Shown: piece by piece, positions 37,615-45,499 of the stretch
How positions within the stretch are numbered: position 1 is the stretch's first letter
Layout: each line of letters begins with the position of its first letter
Assembly (NCBI GenBank): GCA_001584565.1
Contig: LSFY01000001.1
Span: 224,001 to 288,000 of the forward strand
Origin: Alkalithermobacter thermoalcaliphilus JW-YL-7 = DSM 7308
GTDB lineage: Bacteria > Bacillota > Clostridia > Peptostreptococcales > Peptostreptococcaceae
DNA length: 64,000 nt
Direction: 5' to 3'
Translations under genes and position numbers: made by a program
Notes under the pieces: model-generated
Seen by the model: the letters and a program-made list of their open reading frames with translations, nothing else
What the model was told of the DNA's origin: nothing
Database searches by the model: none

Positions 37615-38526
37615 TTATATCGCCCATTTTCGTTTACCGGTAAAAGAAACGGTCAGCCAATGAGGTGTATCCTTAACAACTCTAGCAATCTCTTCGCGAA
37701 CTTGGTCTTGGTCGTCAATTGACTTTACCATCGTGTCCTTTGTAACAACGAAATCTATTTCAATCCATAGCTGTTCTCCGACTTTTGTTAAACGTACGAA
37801 CGACTCTTTAATTCGATACTGTTTTTCGATTTCCTTTACTTTGTTTTCAATCGGTTCAACTAATGGGTGGTCTGGCTTCTTTTCTAAAATTTCATTTAGC
37901 GCATCTTTTATTTCTAAAAAAGGAACTTTAATAAATACAATTGAAACAATCGTTACCATAGCCGGATCGGCATAAGGCACAAATTTAACGAGACTATCTA
38001 TTTGTGTCATCCCTTTTGCAAGCGCAAAGCCAAGCAAAACACCAAACGAAATATACGTATCCATCATCCATTGATTTTTTTCTGCCGTTACAAGACCTGA
38101 TGAACCCTTTGCTTCTTTTCTTTTTAACCAAAAATAAACAACATAACAAGCAAAGGATGCGAAGATTGTATATACAAGCGCAGAATTTAGAAGTATTTCT
38201 CTTCCGCCAGTAAATAAAGAAAAAATTGCAGCGATCAGTGAAGCGATAACTAAGATCAAAATCACGCTATATCTAACTATAATTACTAGTGGTTGAATCA
38301 TTTCTTTCCCAAATGGGTATTTACGCCAATCCTTTTTCTTCATATACGAAACTGAATAAAGGGACAGTAATGATAATGCGACGCTGATAAGAGAGTAAAG
38401 TCCATCAAACAGAATGATCTGTGATGAAAGGATTAATCCCCAAACCATACCAGCTACCGCAAATATAATCGCAGCAATGACAGAAATCAATAATATCCTC
38501 TGGTCATCTTGTTGCTTAGATTTCAT
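37615..38526 (-). CDS. Cation diffusion facilitator (CDF) family transporter
   Basis: The 303-residue membrane protein has about six membrane segments in residues 10-200 and a cytoplasmic C-terminal domain (ENKVKEIEKQYRIKESFVRL). Its second segment contains FDGLYSLISVALSLLSLYS and later FGVLLGF, resembling CDF metal/proton antiporters. The classic HxxxD and DxxxD metal sites are only partly visible, so the ion is uncertain. It starts 6 bases after the TetR gene and is evidently regulated by it. Composition is Bacillus-like rather than chromosomal. Confidence 0.78.
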   Translation of the reverse strand: MKSKQQDDQRILLISVIAAIIFAVAGMVWGLILSSQIILFDGLYSLISVALSLLSLYSVSYMKKKDWRKYPFGKEMIQPLVIIVRYSVILILVIASLIAAIFSLFTGGREILLNSALVYTIFASFACYVVYFWLKRKEAKGSSGLVTAEKNQWMMDTYISFGVLLGFALAKGMTQIDSLVKFVPYADPAMVTIVSIVFIKVPFLEIKDALNEILEKKPDHPLVEPIENKVKEIEKQYRIKESFVRLTKVGEQLWIEIDFVVTKDTMVKSIDDQDQVREEIARVVKDTPHWLTVSFTGKRKWAI

Positions 38527-38532
38527 GTTATC

Positions 38533-39090
38533 CTACTCCTCTTTCATCTTGATTGATTTTAAAAATAATACGACATCATTCATCGATGTCTCTACTTGCT
38601 GTTCATGCTGATTAAATAAATAAAATTTTTCGGCACTATTTTCAATTACCCCTACAATCAGTTTCACAAATGCTCGTTTTGACGATAAACCCGGATGAGC
38701 CTTTAATTGCGCTTCGAGCCATTCGTAATATGGACGATAAGCCTCTTCCCACAATTCAAACGAATCATCAAATGCAAGCCCAGAGTATAACACATTGATT
38801 AACGTTTTTCTTACTCTCGTTAGCTCATACGTACCTTTAACTAAACATAAGATTAAATCGTCATACGTCTTATTGGTTTTATCATAATACTTTCTTACAA
38901 GTTGAAATTGTTCATGTAAGATCAATTTAGCAATTTCAGGAACTAAGTCACTCTTTGTTTTAAAATACAAGTAAAACGTGCCTTGCGCAATTCCTGCTTC
39001 CTTAACAATTTGAGATACCGATGTTTTCTCGTAGCCTTGTTTTTCAATAAGTGCCATTGCTGCTTTAATCACTCGTGTTTTTTTTTTCAT
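38533..39090 (-). CDS. TetR/AcrR family transcriptional regulator
   Basis: The 185-residue protein has the TetR DNA-binding domain: RVIKAAMALIEKQGYEKTSVSQIVKEAGIAQGTFYLYFKTKSDLV (residues about 6-50). The rest is a helical ligand-binding and dimer domain. A perfect palindrome lies 29 bases before the start codon. It comes first in a two-gene operon with the CDF transporter and probably represses it until an unknown inducer is present. Confidence 0.9.
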   Translation of the reverse strand: MKKKTRVIKAAMALIEKQGYEKTSVSQIVKEAGIAQGTFYLYFKTKSDLVPEIAKLILHEQFQLVRKYYDKTNKTYDDLILCLVKGTYELTRVRKTLINVLYSGLAFDDSFELWEEAYRPYYEWLEAQLKAHPGLSSKRAFVKLIVGVIENSAEKFYLFNQHEQQVETSMNDVVLFLKSIKMKEE

Positions 39091-39118
39091 AACAATGCTC
39101 CTTCAAAATAATAATTAC

Positions 39119-39135
39119 TGACTGACTGTCAGTCA
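39119..39135. promoter_or_regulatory. TetR-type operator palindrome
   Basis: TGACTGACTGTCAGTCA is a perfect palindrome of two 8-base arms around one central base. Its form, size and position just upstream of the TetR gene are as expected for the operator of this regulator. Confidence 0.75.
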
Positions 39136-39451
39136 TTATTATATATCATTTTTTATCAAAACACAAGCACTTTGTCCACAGAAAGTACAGAAAGAGCATG
39201 GTCCTTATTTGTTATTTAAAGTATCCTTTAAAAGATTCTCACTACCCATGACGCCTACTCAACATCTAGTAAATTACTCTACATGATGTTTAGGCTTTTT
39301 AAAGTGTTTTATCACAAGTAATCTGTCTCCTCAACCATTATAAAAATAAGCGTTATCATTTTCAGGAGAGGTGATATGTTCCCAAAAGGAACAGCACTTG
39401 CTCTTTAAAAAATATTACCTAATTGAAACTTCGAAACTTTGATTTTATCGT
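39136..39451 (-). repeat. Partial boundary sequence between the TetR and phosphoesterase genes
   Basis: This gap has no gene. On the minus strand it carries GGTTGAGGAGACAGATTAC (39336-39318), resembling the GTTGAG block of units A-C. After it comes text similar to that following unit A: GATAAAACACTTTAAAAAGC against GATAAGATATTTTAAATAGC, and later GATGTTGAGTAG against TATGTTGAGTAG. No rlmD 3' end is seen ahead of it. I take it as an incomplete inverted boundary. Confidence 0.5.
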
Positions 39452-40357
39452 TCAATTTTTGGATTTTCTAATATCAAATTTGTAAAGGGGTGCAGGTCCC
39501 TGGATTATTTCCCTTGTCACTTTGAGAGCACCTGTATGATTCGGCCGTGTGTGCCATTGTACTAATTGAATGTTACCGTTAGAGATCTCAATTGCTGTGA
39601 TCCTTGTAGGGTAAACACAACATCCCATATTAAAGTATGGTAGCTCATTACTCTTAGGAAATTTAACTCTGTGAGTATGTCCACAAATGAGCATCATTTT
39701 ATATTTCTTTATCCATTTGTTATAGTTCCTCTCAAGCTTATGACGTTTTTGGGCATTCTTAACAGGGCTTGCAGGGTTTTGGATGCCATATGCATGGAGA
39801 AATCTCCAGAAATACTTCAGTGACAACATTGTAAAGAACCAAAGGTGATCATTGACAAGATCCCCTTGATGCCCATGAACGATTAAAATCTCCTGACCAG
39901 TTTTTTTAACCTTTAATACCAAGGCTTCTAGTGGTTCAATACCCTGTAGAAAATCATGTTCAATTTTGTGATAGTGATCATAAAAGGTATAGTAATTATC
40001 TCTAACATACTCCTGATTCTTCAAATATATATTGTGATTACCATATAGTAAAATTAGTCTGTCATCATCATAGAATTTTTTAATATTTGCAAAAGCCTCG
40101 TGATGAGCATTTTTTATTACTGAAAAATTCGGATGTTCCCAAAGCTCGTCTCCATCTCCTGCCTCCACATAAGTAAATCCATTATCAAAGTAATATTTGA
40201 GGGCGAAATTATAGGCATTTTCATTTCTTGTGAATTCATCTGCCAGACTCCCTGCACCCCTGTGACAGTCACTGAAAAAAACATATTTGGAGTCCTCATC
40301 AATATGCTCTACTCTGGCATTTTTATAGGCTTCTGTCAACCTCTTGACTATTTGCAA
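39452..40357 (-). CDS. Metallophosphoesterase (LpxH/UDP-diacylglucosamine-hydrolase-like)
   Basis: The 301-residue protein has phosphoesterase motifs FFSDCHRG, VEAGDGDELWEH, LLYGNHNIYL, VHGHQGDLVND and LICGHTHRVKFP in order. The layout resembles LpxH-like enzymes, but Gram-positives have no lipid A, so the substrate is unknown. There is no clear membrane segment. TTG 40357 is chosen because GGGAGGTGATCTA precedes it. It lies on the minus strand between two boundary-like sequences as the only cargo of that module. Confidence 0.8.
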   Translation of the reverse strand: MQIVKRLTEAYKNARVEHIDEDSKYVFFSDCHRGAGSLADEFTRNENAYNFALKYYFDNGFTYVEAGDGDELWEHPNFSVIKNAHHEAFANIKKFYDDDRLILLYGNHNIYLKNQEYVRDNYYTFYDHYHKIEHDFLQGIEPLEALVLKVKKTGQEILIVHGHQGDLVNDHLWFFTMLSLKYFWRFLHAYGIQNPASPVKNAQKRHKLERNYNKWIKKYKMMLICGHTHRVKFPKSNELPYFNMGCCVYPTRITAIEISNGNIQLVQWHTRPNHTGALKVTREIIQGPAPLYKFDIRKSKN

Positions 40358-40590
40358 ATAGATCACCTCCCTAGTGGTAGTAATAAATATATACTGTATG
40401 CTTATAAGGGGTTCAAATTAACTGTTTCAGAAAACTGAGGAGACTTAACGCCATAGAAGCTAGAAATCCTATTCCTGTTTGGTCTGGTACTTGTCCATAT
40501 AAATTCTCTAAGGAAAAATTCGTCCTTCTATTATATTTTGACTAACTCCTCCATTTCAGCAAGATCCCTATATATTAACACTTCTATAAA

Positions 40591-40827
40591 GGTATCTGTA
40601 TCCCTTCAACCATTGTTTTTTAAAGACTGAGTTAAGAAAATGAGTTATAACAACTAACTAAGTTAGGTTAAACTACTAACTCAATCAACTCTGCTTTAAT
40701 CTTTAACAGCCTATGGCTGCATATTTAAAATTAGAGCGTATAGCCACATTTTATGGCCATACGCTTTGAGTTTTTAAAACATCGTATTAACTTTCACCCT
40801 TGTAAGCCTCACAACACACTCAACGTG
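40591..40827 (-). repeat. Boundary unit D: inverted rlmD-like 3' end, hairpin and conserved block
   Basis: On the minus strand 40827-40774 encodes HVECVVRLTRVKVNTMF and a stop, in the style of RlmD C-termini. A hairpin of AGCGTATGGCCA and TGGCTATACGCT (40765-40735) follows, with one mismatch. Further on, GGTTGAAGGGATACAGATACC lies at 40611-40591 and resembles the block in units A-C, although the distance is longer. This unit is inverted relative to A-C. The remainder of 40367-40590 has minus-strand relics (RDLAEMEELVKI, then stops) but no intact gene. Confidence 0.6.
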
Positions 40828-41937
40828 GGACGAGGGATTGATAACGGAGATGGCTATATACATGCAAGAACAACGGAAACAGATAACCAAAAGGCCCTTT
40901 ACTGGACTATTAGTTTCATAATGGGTGGGAGCAGTCCTGCGAAGTTTAGAGTTTTTACTGACTATACTAGAGGATATGTTAACTTTGATGGTACTCACTC
41001 AAGTTCTACCAACTCAACCCATATTCAGTTTCCAGAGCATCTAAAAGGGCATCAACTTATACTTCCCTTTGACATGAATAGATTAGAAACAGGTTTTATT
41101 GAATGGAATAACGCTATAATTCTTTTAGATGCATCTGGGGATAGCTTTCCATCGAATCAGCTTTCTGGTGCCTTTCCTGTACTCAAAGAAAATGGAGAAA
41201 TTGATTATATTTTTGGTTACTATAGGGCTAGTAATCTTCTTAAACTATATCGATGGACGAGGGTAGGTGTGTTTATATCTGAGTCAACTATTGATAACAT
41301 GCAGACTCAGTTCCAAGATGAATATGGAGCAAATTTCACTTATAGAGATATAGCAGTAACTCCAGTTTTATGGGGAGAGCCTATAGAAATATATGGTCAC
41401 AACACCAGAACAGATTCAGCTAGTAATGAACAGCTATATGCAAGTAAGGTCATACGTCTAAATGTGGATGCTACAGTGCATAGTGTGATGGATTTAAAAC
41501 CAAGGATAGGCAGTTCAACATGGTTTGCTTCCAGAGGCATGCATAGTGGAAATATAGATAGAAGATGTTATCTATCTTCTATTAATAGATCTAAAAATAG
41601 GATATACCTCTATTATATAGGTACTGGTGGTGGTAGCAGTTTTTATCAAGTTATTACACCTGAAGGTAACCTACTAGAAGCATATAGATCAAAAGGAATT
41701 TCATCTGACTTTCTAAATATTAGAGGAACCGACAAATGGCTTTATCAGTATAGAAGTTATAGTTCAGGTACAGGATGGCAGCGATACTACTACGGTATCC
41801 ACTTTGCTTCAGTTTCAAGACCCAGTGGTGCTCACACTAAGTTAGCACAGCCTGTTGAGAAGACAGATGCAAACACCATGAAAGTACAGTACATGTTTGA
41901 GATAGATTTAATTGATTACTTAAATGACTTATATTAA
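40753..41937 (+). CDS. Phage structural (tail-type) protein, 5' truncated and fused to antisense rlmD end
   Basis: The frame is 394 residues, but the first 27 or so (MAIRFEFLKHRINFHPC and on) are the antisense reading of the rlmD-like 3' end of unit D, with no ribosome site at ATG 40753. Real coding character seems to begin near 40831 with GIDNGDGYIHARTTETDNQK. The rest is beta-rich, with many Gly/Ser/Tyr and aromatic turns (GGSSPAKFRVFTDYTRGYVNF, YYIGTGGGSSFYQV), as in phage tail-fibre or minor structural proteins. The position right before a holin and amidase agrees. I infer a C-terminal fragment of a larger phage gene; the exact family is unknown. Confidence 0.6.
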   Translation: MAIRFEFLKHRINFHPCKPHNTLNVGRGIDNGDGYIHARTTETDNQKALYWTISFIMGGSSPAKFRVFTDYTRGYVNFDGTHSSSTNSTHIQFPEHLKGHQLILPFDMNRLETGFIEWNNAIILLDASGDSFPSNQLSGAFPVLKENGEIDYIFGYYRASNLLKLYRWTRVGVFISESTIDNMQTQFQDEYGANFTYRDIAVTPVLWGEPIEIYGHNTRTDSASNEQLYASKVIRLNVDATVHSVMDLKPRIGSSTWFASRGMHSGNIDRRCYLSSINRSKNRIYLYYIGTGGGSSFYQVITPEGNLLEAYRSKGISSDFLNIRGTDKWLYQYRSYSSGTGWQRYYYGIHFASVSRPSGAHTKLAQPVEKTDANTMKVQYMFEIDLIDYLNDLY

Positions 41938-41953
41938 AGGAAGGTGAAAGTTG

Positions 41954-42370
41954 ATGAAAGATTGGGTAGATATTTTAAAAGTTATTTTTACAGCCATCGG
42001 CGGCTATCTAGGATATTTCTTAGGTGCGCTAGATGGCTTTTTATATGCACTGATTGTTTTTGTAGTTGTTGATTATGTTTTGGGAGTAATGTGTGCGGTA
42101 GTTGAGAAACATTTATCTAGCGAGATAGGTGCTCGGGGCATTTTCAAAAAAGTAGTGATCTTCTCCCTAGTAGGTGTTGCTCATATCATTGATCAGAATA
42201 TTATCGGTGGTGGTAGTGCAATTCGCACAGCTGTAATTTTCTTTTATCTTTCTAATGAAGGGATCAGCATCATTGAAAATGCAACAAGGATTGGTTTGCC
42301 AATTCCATCAAAGCTTAGGGATGTACTTGAACAATTAAAAAATGGAGGAGATAAAGATGGTACTAGGTAA
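41954..42370 (+). CDS. Phage holin (toxin-secretion/phage-lysis holin family)
   Basis: The 138-residue protein has three to four membrane segments: VIFTAIGGYLGYFLGALDGFLY, ALIVFVVVDYVLGVMCAVV, VVIFSLVGVAHIIDQNI and AVIFFYLSNEGISIIEN. DYVLGVMCAV and FYLSNEGISIIENATRIGLPIP are typical of the Phage_holin_4 family. It makes membrane pores that release the lysin at the end of phage growth. ATG 41954 follows AAGGAAGGTGAAAG. Its end overlaps the amidase start by 14 bases. Confidence 0.88.
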   Translation: MKDWVDILKVIFTAIGGYLGYFLGALDGFLYALIVFVVVDYVLGVMCAVVEKHLSSEIGARGIFKKVVIFSLVGVAHIIDQNIIGGGSAIRTAVIFFYLSNEGISIIENATRIGLPIPSKLRDVLEQLKNGGDKDGTR

Positions 42371-43067
42371 TTTGAAAACAAAATATATGACTAGAAATGA
42401 TTGTTATACAGCGAATCGGAAGATTACGCCAAAAGGGATTATGGTTCATTCTACAGCAACACCAGGAGTAATGGCAGGTTCTTGGTTTAGTAGATGGAAT
42501 AAGTCCTTTAAGGCAGGAGAGATTAACAGGCAGGTTTGTGTTCATGCCTTTCTAGATGATAAAGAAATCTGGCAGTACCTACCTTGGAATCATCGAGGTT
42601 GGCATGCAGGCGGAGCTGCAAACAACACCCACATCGGTTTTGAAATCTGTGAACCGAGTGGGTTTTCTTATTCTGGTGGAGCAAACATGGTGGGCTATGA
42701 TGTTAAAAAGAATGAGTCTTATTTTCGAGCAGCTTGGCAGAATGCAATAAACCTATGTGTTTATCTATGCAAAGAGTATTGTCTGACAGAAAAGGATATC
42801 ATCGGCCATGCTGAAGGTCACAGGCAGGGCATTGCTAGTAATCATGCAGATCCACTGCACTGGTTTCCTAGGCATGGAGAGAGTATGGATACCTTTAGAG
42901 CTGCTGTTAAGAAAGCGCTGGAAGGAAATCAAAAACCCTCCCCTTCAACATCTCAGAAATTATATCGTGTTCAAATAGGTGCATATTCTGTAAAAGCTAA
43001 TGCAGAGGCACAACTCGAAAGAGCAAAGAAAGCAGGTTTTTCTGATGCATTTATTAAGTACGATTAA
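42357..43067 (+). CDS. Phage N-acetylmuramoyl-L-alanine amidase with SPOR-like tail
   Basis: The 236-residue endolysin has an amidase_2 domain: GIMVHSTATPG, CVHAFLDDKEIWQYLPWNHRGWHAG, NTHIGFEICE and HAEGHRQGIASNHADPLHWF contain the zinc His and Cys/His ligands. It cuts the bond between N-acetylmuramic acid and the stem peptide. The last 38 residues (LYRVQIGAYSVKANAEAQLERAKKAG) form one SPOR repeat for wall binding. ATG 42357 follows AATGGAGGAGATAAAG. With the holin it makes a complete lysis pair. Confidence 0.92.
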   Translation: MVLGNLKTKYMTRNDCYTANRKITPKGIMVHSTATPGVMAGSWFSRWNKSFKAGEINRQVCVHAFLDDKEIWQYLPWNHRGWHAGGAANNTHIGFEICEPSGFSYSGGANMVGYDVKKNESYFRAAWQNAINLCVYLCKEYCLTEKDIIGHAEGHRQGIASNHADPLHWFPRHGESMDTFRAAVKKALEGNQKPSPSTSQKLYRVQIGAYSVKANAEAQLERAKKAGFSDAFIKYD

Positions 43068-43102
43068 ACAACAAATAAAATATTAGTCTATTTCTATTAT
43101 GT

Positions 43103-43138
43103 AGCCTGTGGGGAATCTTCTCCTGCAGGCTCTTTTTT
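43103..43138 (+). terminator. Terminator after the lysis genes
   Basis: AGCCTGTGGGGA (43103-43114) pairs with CTCCTGCAGGCT (43120-43131) with small mismatches, and seven T follow. Confidence 0.75.
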
Positions 43139-43218
43139 TATGCTCTGATTTAAACTAATTTTTACAAATCCTCAACTTCGACCTGTTCCCGCGGCTATTA
43201 GGTAGGAGGTGATTCTAC

Positions 43219-43455
43219 ATGAATCAGCATGAGGATAAAAAAGTCATGAAGATCTCGGATGAGATTATAGACAAAGGCATCGAATTAAAGAAAATGTCAC
43301 AGGAGCAACTACAGCGTGAGTTTGATTATATTCAAGCAGAGAAATTACTTAGAAAGATGCTCCAAAAAGGTTTAATAACTGAAGTAGAATTCAACAAGAT
43401 AGACGCATTAAACCGCCAAACTTTCTCCCCCTTTTTAGCAGAAATAATGCCCTGA
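43219..43455 (+). CDS. SHOCT-domain small protein upstream of the recombinases
   Basis: The 78-residue protein ends with a SHOCT-type motif (EKLLRKMLQKGLITEVEFNKIDALNRQTFSP), common in small proteins placed just ahead of serine recombinases in Firmicutes mobile elements. The exact role is unknown; it may help the recombinases or regulate them. ATG 43219 follows TAGGAGGTGATTCTAC. The recombinase genes start 61 bases downstream. Confidence 0.7.
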   Translation: MNQHEDKKVMKISDEIIDKGIELKKMSQEQLQREFDYIQAEKLLRKMLQKGLITEVEFNKIDALNRQTFSPFLAEIMP

Positions 43456-43516
43456 AATCGTTGATATATAAGGGTTTCGGAGGTAATATGTGACCTACCA
43501 AGAAGGAGGTGAGACG

Positions 43517-45082
43517 ATGAAAAAGATAACGAAAATAGAAGGAAATAAGGTTGCATCGATTATCAAACCTAAACTACGAGTGGCCGCATACTGTCGTGTT
43601 TCTACGGGTAGTGATGAACAGTTAGTAAGTCTACAAGCACAAAAATCCCATTATGAGACTTACATAAAGGCAAACCCAGAATGGGAGTATGTTGGCTTGT
43701 ATTATGACGAGGGAATTAGTGGCACCAAAAAAGAGAACCGAACGGAACTTCTAAGGATGCTGTCAGATTGTGAAAACAAGAAGATTGACTTAATTATTAC
43801 AAAGTCCATTAGTAGGTTTGCAAGAAACACTACGGATTGTTTGGAGATGGTTCGTAAACTGCTGGACCTTGGGATTTATATCTATTTCGAGAAAGAGAAT
43901 ATCAATACCCAATCAATGGAAAGTGAATTAATGCTTTCTATATTAAGCGGGCTTGCAGAAAGTGAGTCAATCTCCATTTCAGAAAATAACAAGTGGGCAA
44001 TTCAAAAGAGATTTCAGAACGGAACTTTTAAGATTTCATATCCACCATATGGTTATGACAACATTGACGGTCAAATGGTGGTAAATCCTGAGCAGGCTGA
44101 AGTTGTGAAGTATATTTTTGCAGAGGTATTATCGGGAAAAGGTACACAGAAAATTGCAGATGATCTTAATCAAAAGGGTATTCCATCAAAAAGAGGTGGT
44201 CGTTGGACGGCTACTACCATTCGAGGGATTCTGACCAATGAAAAATATACTGGCGATGTTATTTTGCAAAAGACCTATACTGACCGCCATTTTAACAGGC
44301 ACACCAATTATGGTGAGAAAAATATGTATCTAGTAGAAAACCACCATGAGGCAATTATCAGCCATGAAGATTTTGAAGCTGTGGATGCCATTCTCACTCA
44401 GAGAGCAAAGGAAAAAGGCATCGAAAAGCGCAATAACAAATATCAAAACCGATATTCTTTCTCCAGCAAAATTATCTGCTCGGAATGTGGCAGTACCTTT
44501 AAAAGACGGATTCATTCGTCTGGAACAAGAAAATACATTGCTTGGTGCTGTAGCAAGCATATAAGCCAGATAACGGAATGTTCTATGCAGTTCATTCGAG
44601 ATGATGATATAAAGACGGCATTTGTTACGATGATGAATAAACTCATTTTCGGTCAGAAGTTCATATTAAGACCACTTTTGGATGGGTTACGTAACCAGAA
44701 TAGTGCAGCGAGTTTTCTCAGAATTGAAGAGTTGGAAACTAAGATTGAAAACAACATGGAGCAGAGCCAGATGCTGACAGGTTTACTGGCCAAAGGATAT
44801 CTGGAACCTGCTCTGTTTAATAAAGAAAAGATTTCACTGGAAGCAGAAAGAGAAAGACTTCTTGCTGAAAAGGATCAACTTACTCGTTCCATCAATGGCA
44901 ATTTTGCAAAAGTAGACGAGGTTGACCGTCTGCTTAAGTTTACCACTAAGTCCAAAATGCTCAAAACCTATGAGGATGAGCTGTTTGAAAATTACGCAGA
45001 GAAGATTATTGTTTATTCACGAGAGATAGTTGGATTTGAATTAAAATGCGGAATCACATTGAAGGAAAGGTTGGTGAATTAG
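43517..45082 (+). CDS. Large serine recombinase, first of a triplet
   Basis: The 521-residue protein has the resolvase catalytic domain ([13 protein letters not shown] with the nucleophile Ser, SRFARNTTDCLEMVR), the recombinase domain (PPYGYDN, GKGTQKIADDLNQKGIPSKRGGRWTATTIRGILTNEKYTGDV) and a zinc ribbon (CSECGSTFKRR with CCSKH), followed by a coiled coil. This is the full set for a phage or ICE-type integrase. ATG 43517 follows AAGGAGGTGAGACG. The next small gene begins at once after its stop. The three genes probably act together. Confidence 0.9.
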   Translation: MKKITKIEGNKVASIIKPKLRVAAYCRVSTGSDEQLVSLQAQKSHYETYIKANPEWEYVGLYYDEGISGTKKENRTELLRMLSDCENKKIDLIITKSISRFARNTTDCLEMVRKLLDLGIYIYFEKENINTQSMESELMLSILSGLAESESISISENNKWAIQKRFQNGTFKISYPPYGYDNIDGQMVVNPEQAEVVKYIFAEVLSGKGTQKIADDLNQKGIPSKRGGRWTATTIRGILTNEKYTGDVILQKTYTDRHFNRHTNYGEKNMYLVENHHEAIISHEDFEAVDAILTQRAKEKGIEKRNNKYQNRYSFSSKIICSECGSTFKRRIHSSGTRKYIAWCCSKHISQITECSMQFIRDDDIKTAFVTMMNKLIFGQKFILRPLLDGLRNQNSAASFLRIEELETKIENNMEQSQMLTGLLAKGYLEPALFNKEKISLEAERERLLAEKDQLTRSINGNFAKVDEVDRLLKFTTKSKMLKTYEDELFENYAEKIIVYSREIVGFELKCGITLKERLVN

Positions 45083-45496
45083 ATGGGTCACATACCCTAT
45101 GGATATAGAATTGAAAACGGTAAGGCTGTTGTGGATGAAATAGCATCGGAGCGGGTAAAAGAATTATTTTCAGGATACTTGGCAGGACTTTCTTTGAAGG
45201 GTGCTGCTAAAAAAGCTGGGATAGACTGCTACCATGCCACAGTAAGTAAGATGTTGCAGAATAAGCACTACCTTGGCGATGAATTCTACCCTCCAATTAT
45301 TGATGAGGAGACCTTTGAAAAAGCCAGAGTAGAAAGACGAAAACGAGCAGAAAAGCTAGGAAGGATATGGGAGCCTAAAGATGAACCAAAAACGGATTAT
45401 CCTGTAAAGTTCAAAGCAAAGCCTCTGGTGCAAAAATATGAAGACCCATACAAGCAGGCAGAATATGCTTACAGTTTGATAGAAAGTGAGGTGTAA
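45083..45496 (+). CDS. Recombinase-domain protein lacking the catalytic domain, second of a triplet
   Basis: The 137-residue protein has only the recombinase (DNA-binding) domain: GHIPYGYRIENGKAVVDEIASERVKELFSGYLAGLSLKGAAKKAGID, then MLQNKHYLGDEFYPPIIDEETFEKA. There is no nucleophile Ser or resolvase fold, so it cannot cut DNA. It may act as a directionality or site-recognition factor. Its ATG comes directly after the stop codon of the first recombinase, so translation is coupled. Confidence 0.8.
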   Translation: MGHIPYGYRIENGKAVVDEIASERVKELFSGYLAGLSLKGAAKKAGIDCYHATVSKMLQNKHYLGDEFYPPIIDEETFEKARVERRKRAEKLGRIWEPKDEPKTDYPVKFKAKPLVQKYEDPYKQAEYAYSLIESEV

Positions 45497-45499
45497 CCA

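Noticed and set aside
40774-40998. A 74-residue minus-strand gene
   Set aside because: Only its end (HVECVVRLTRV) is meaningful, as an rlmD 3' relic; the rest is the antisense of phage coding sequence.
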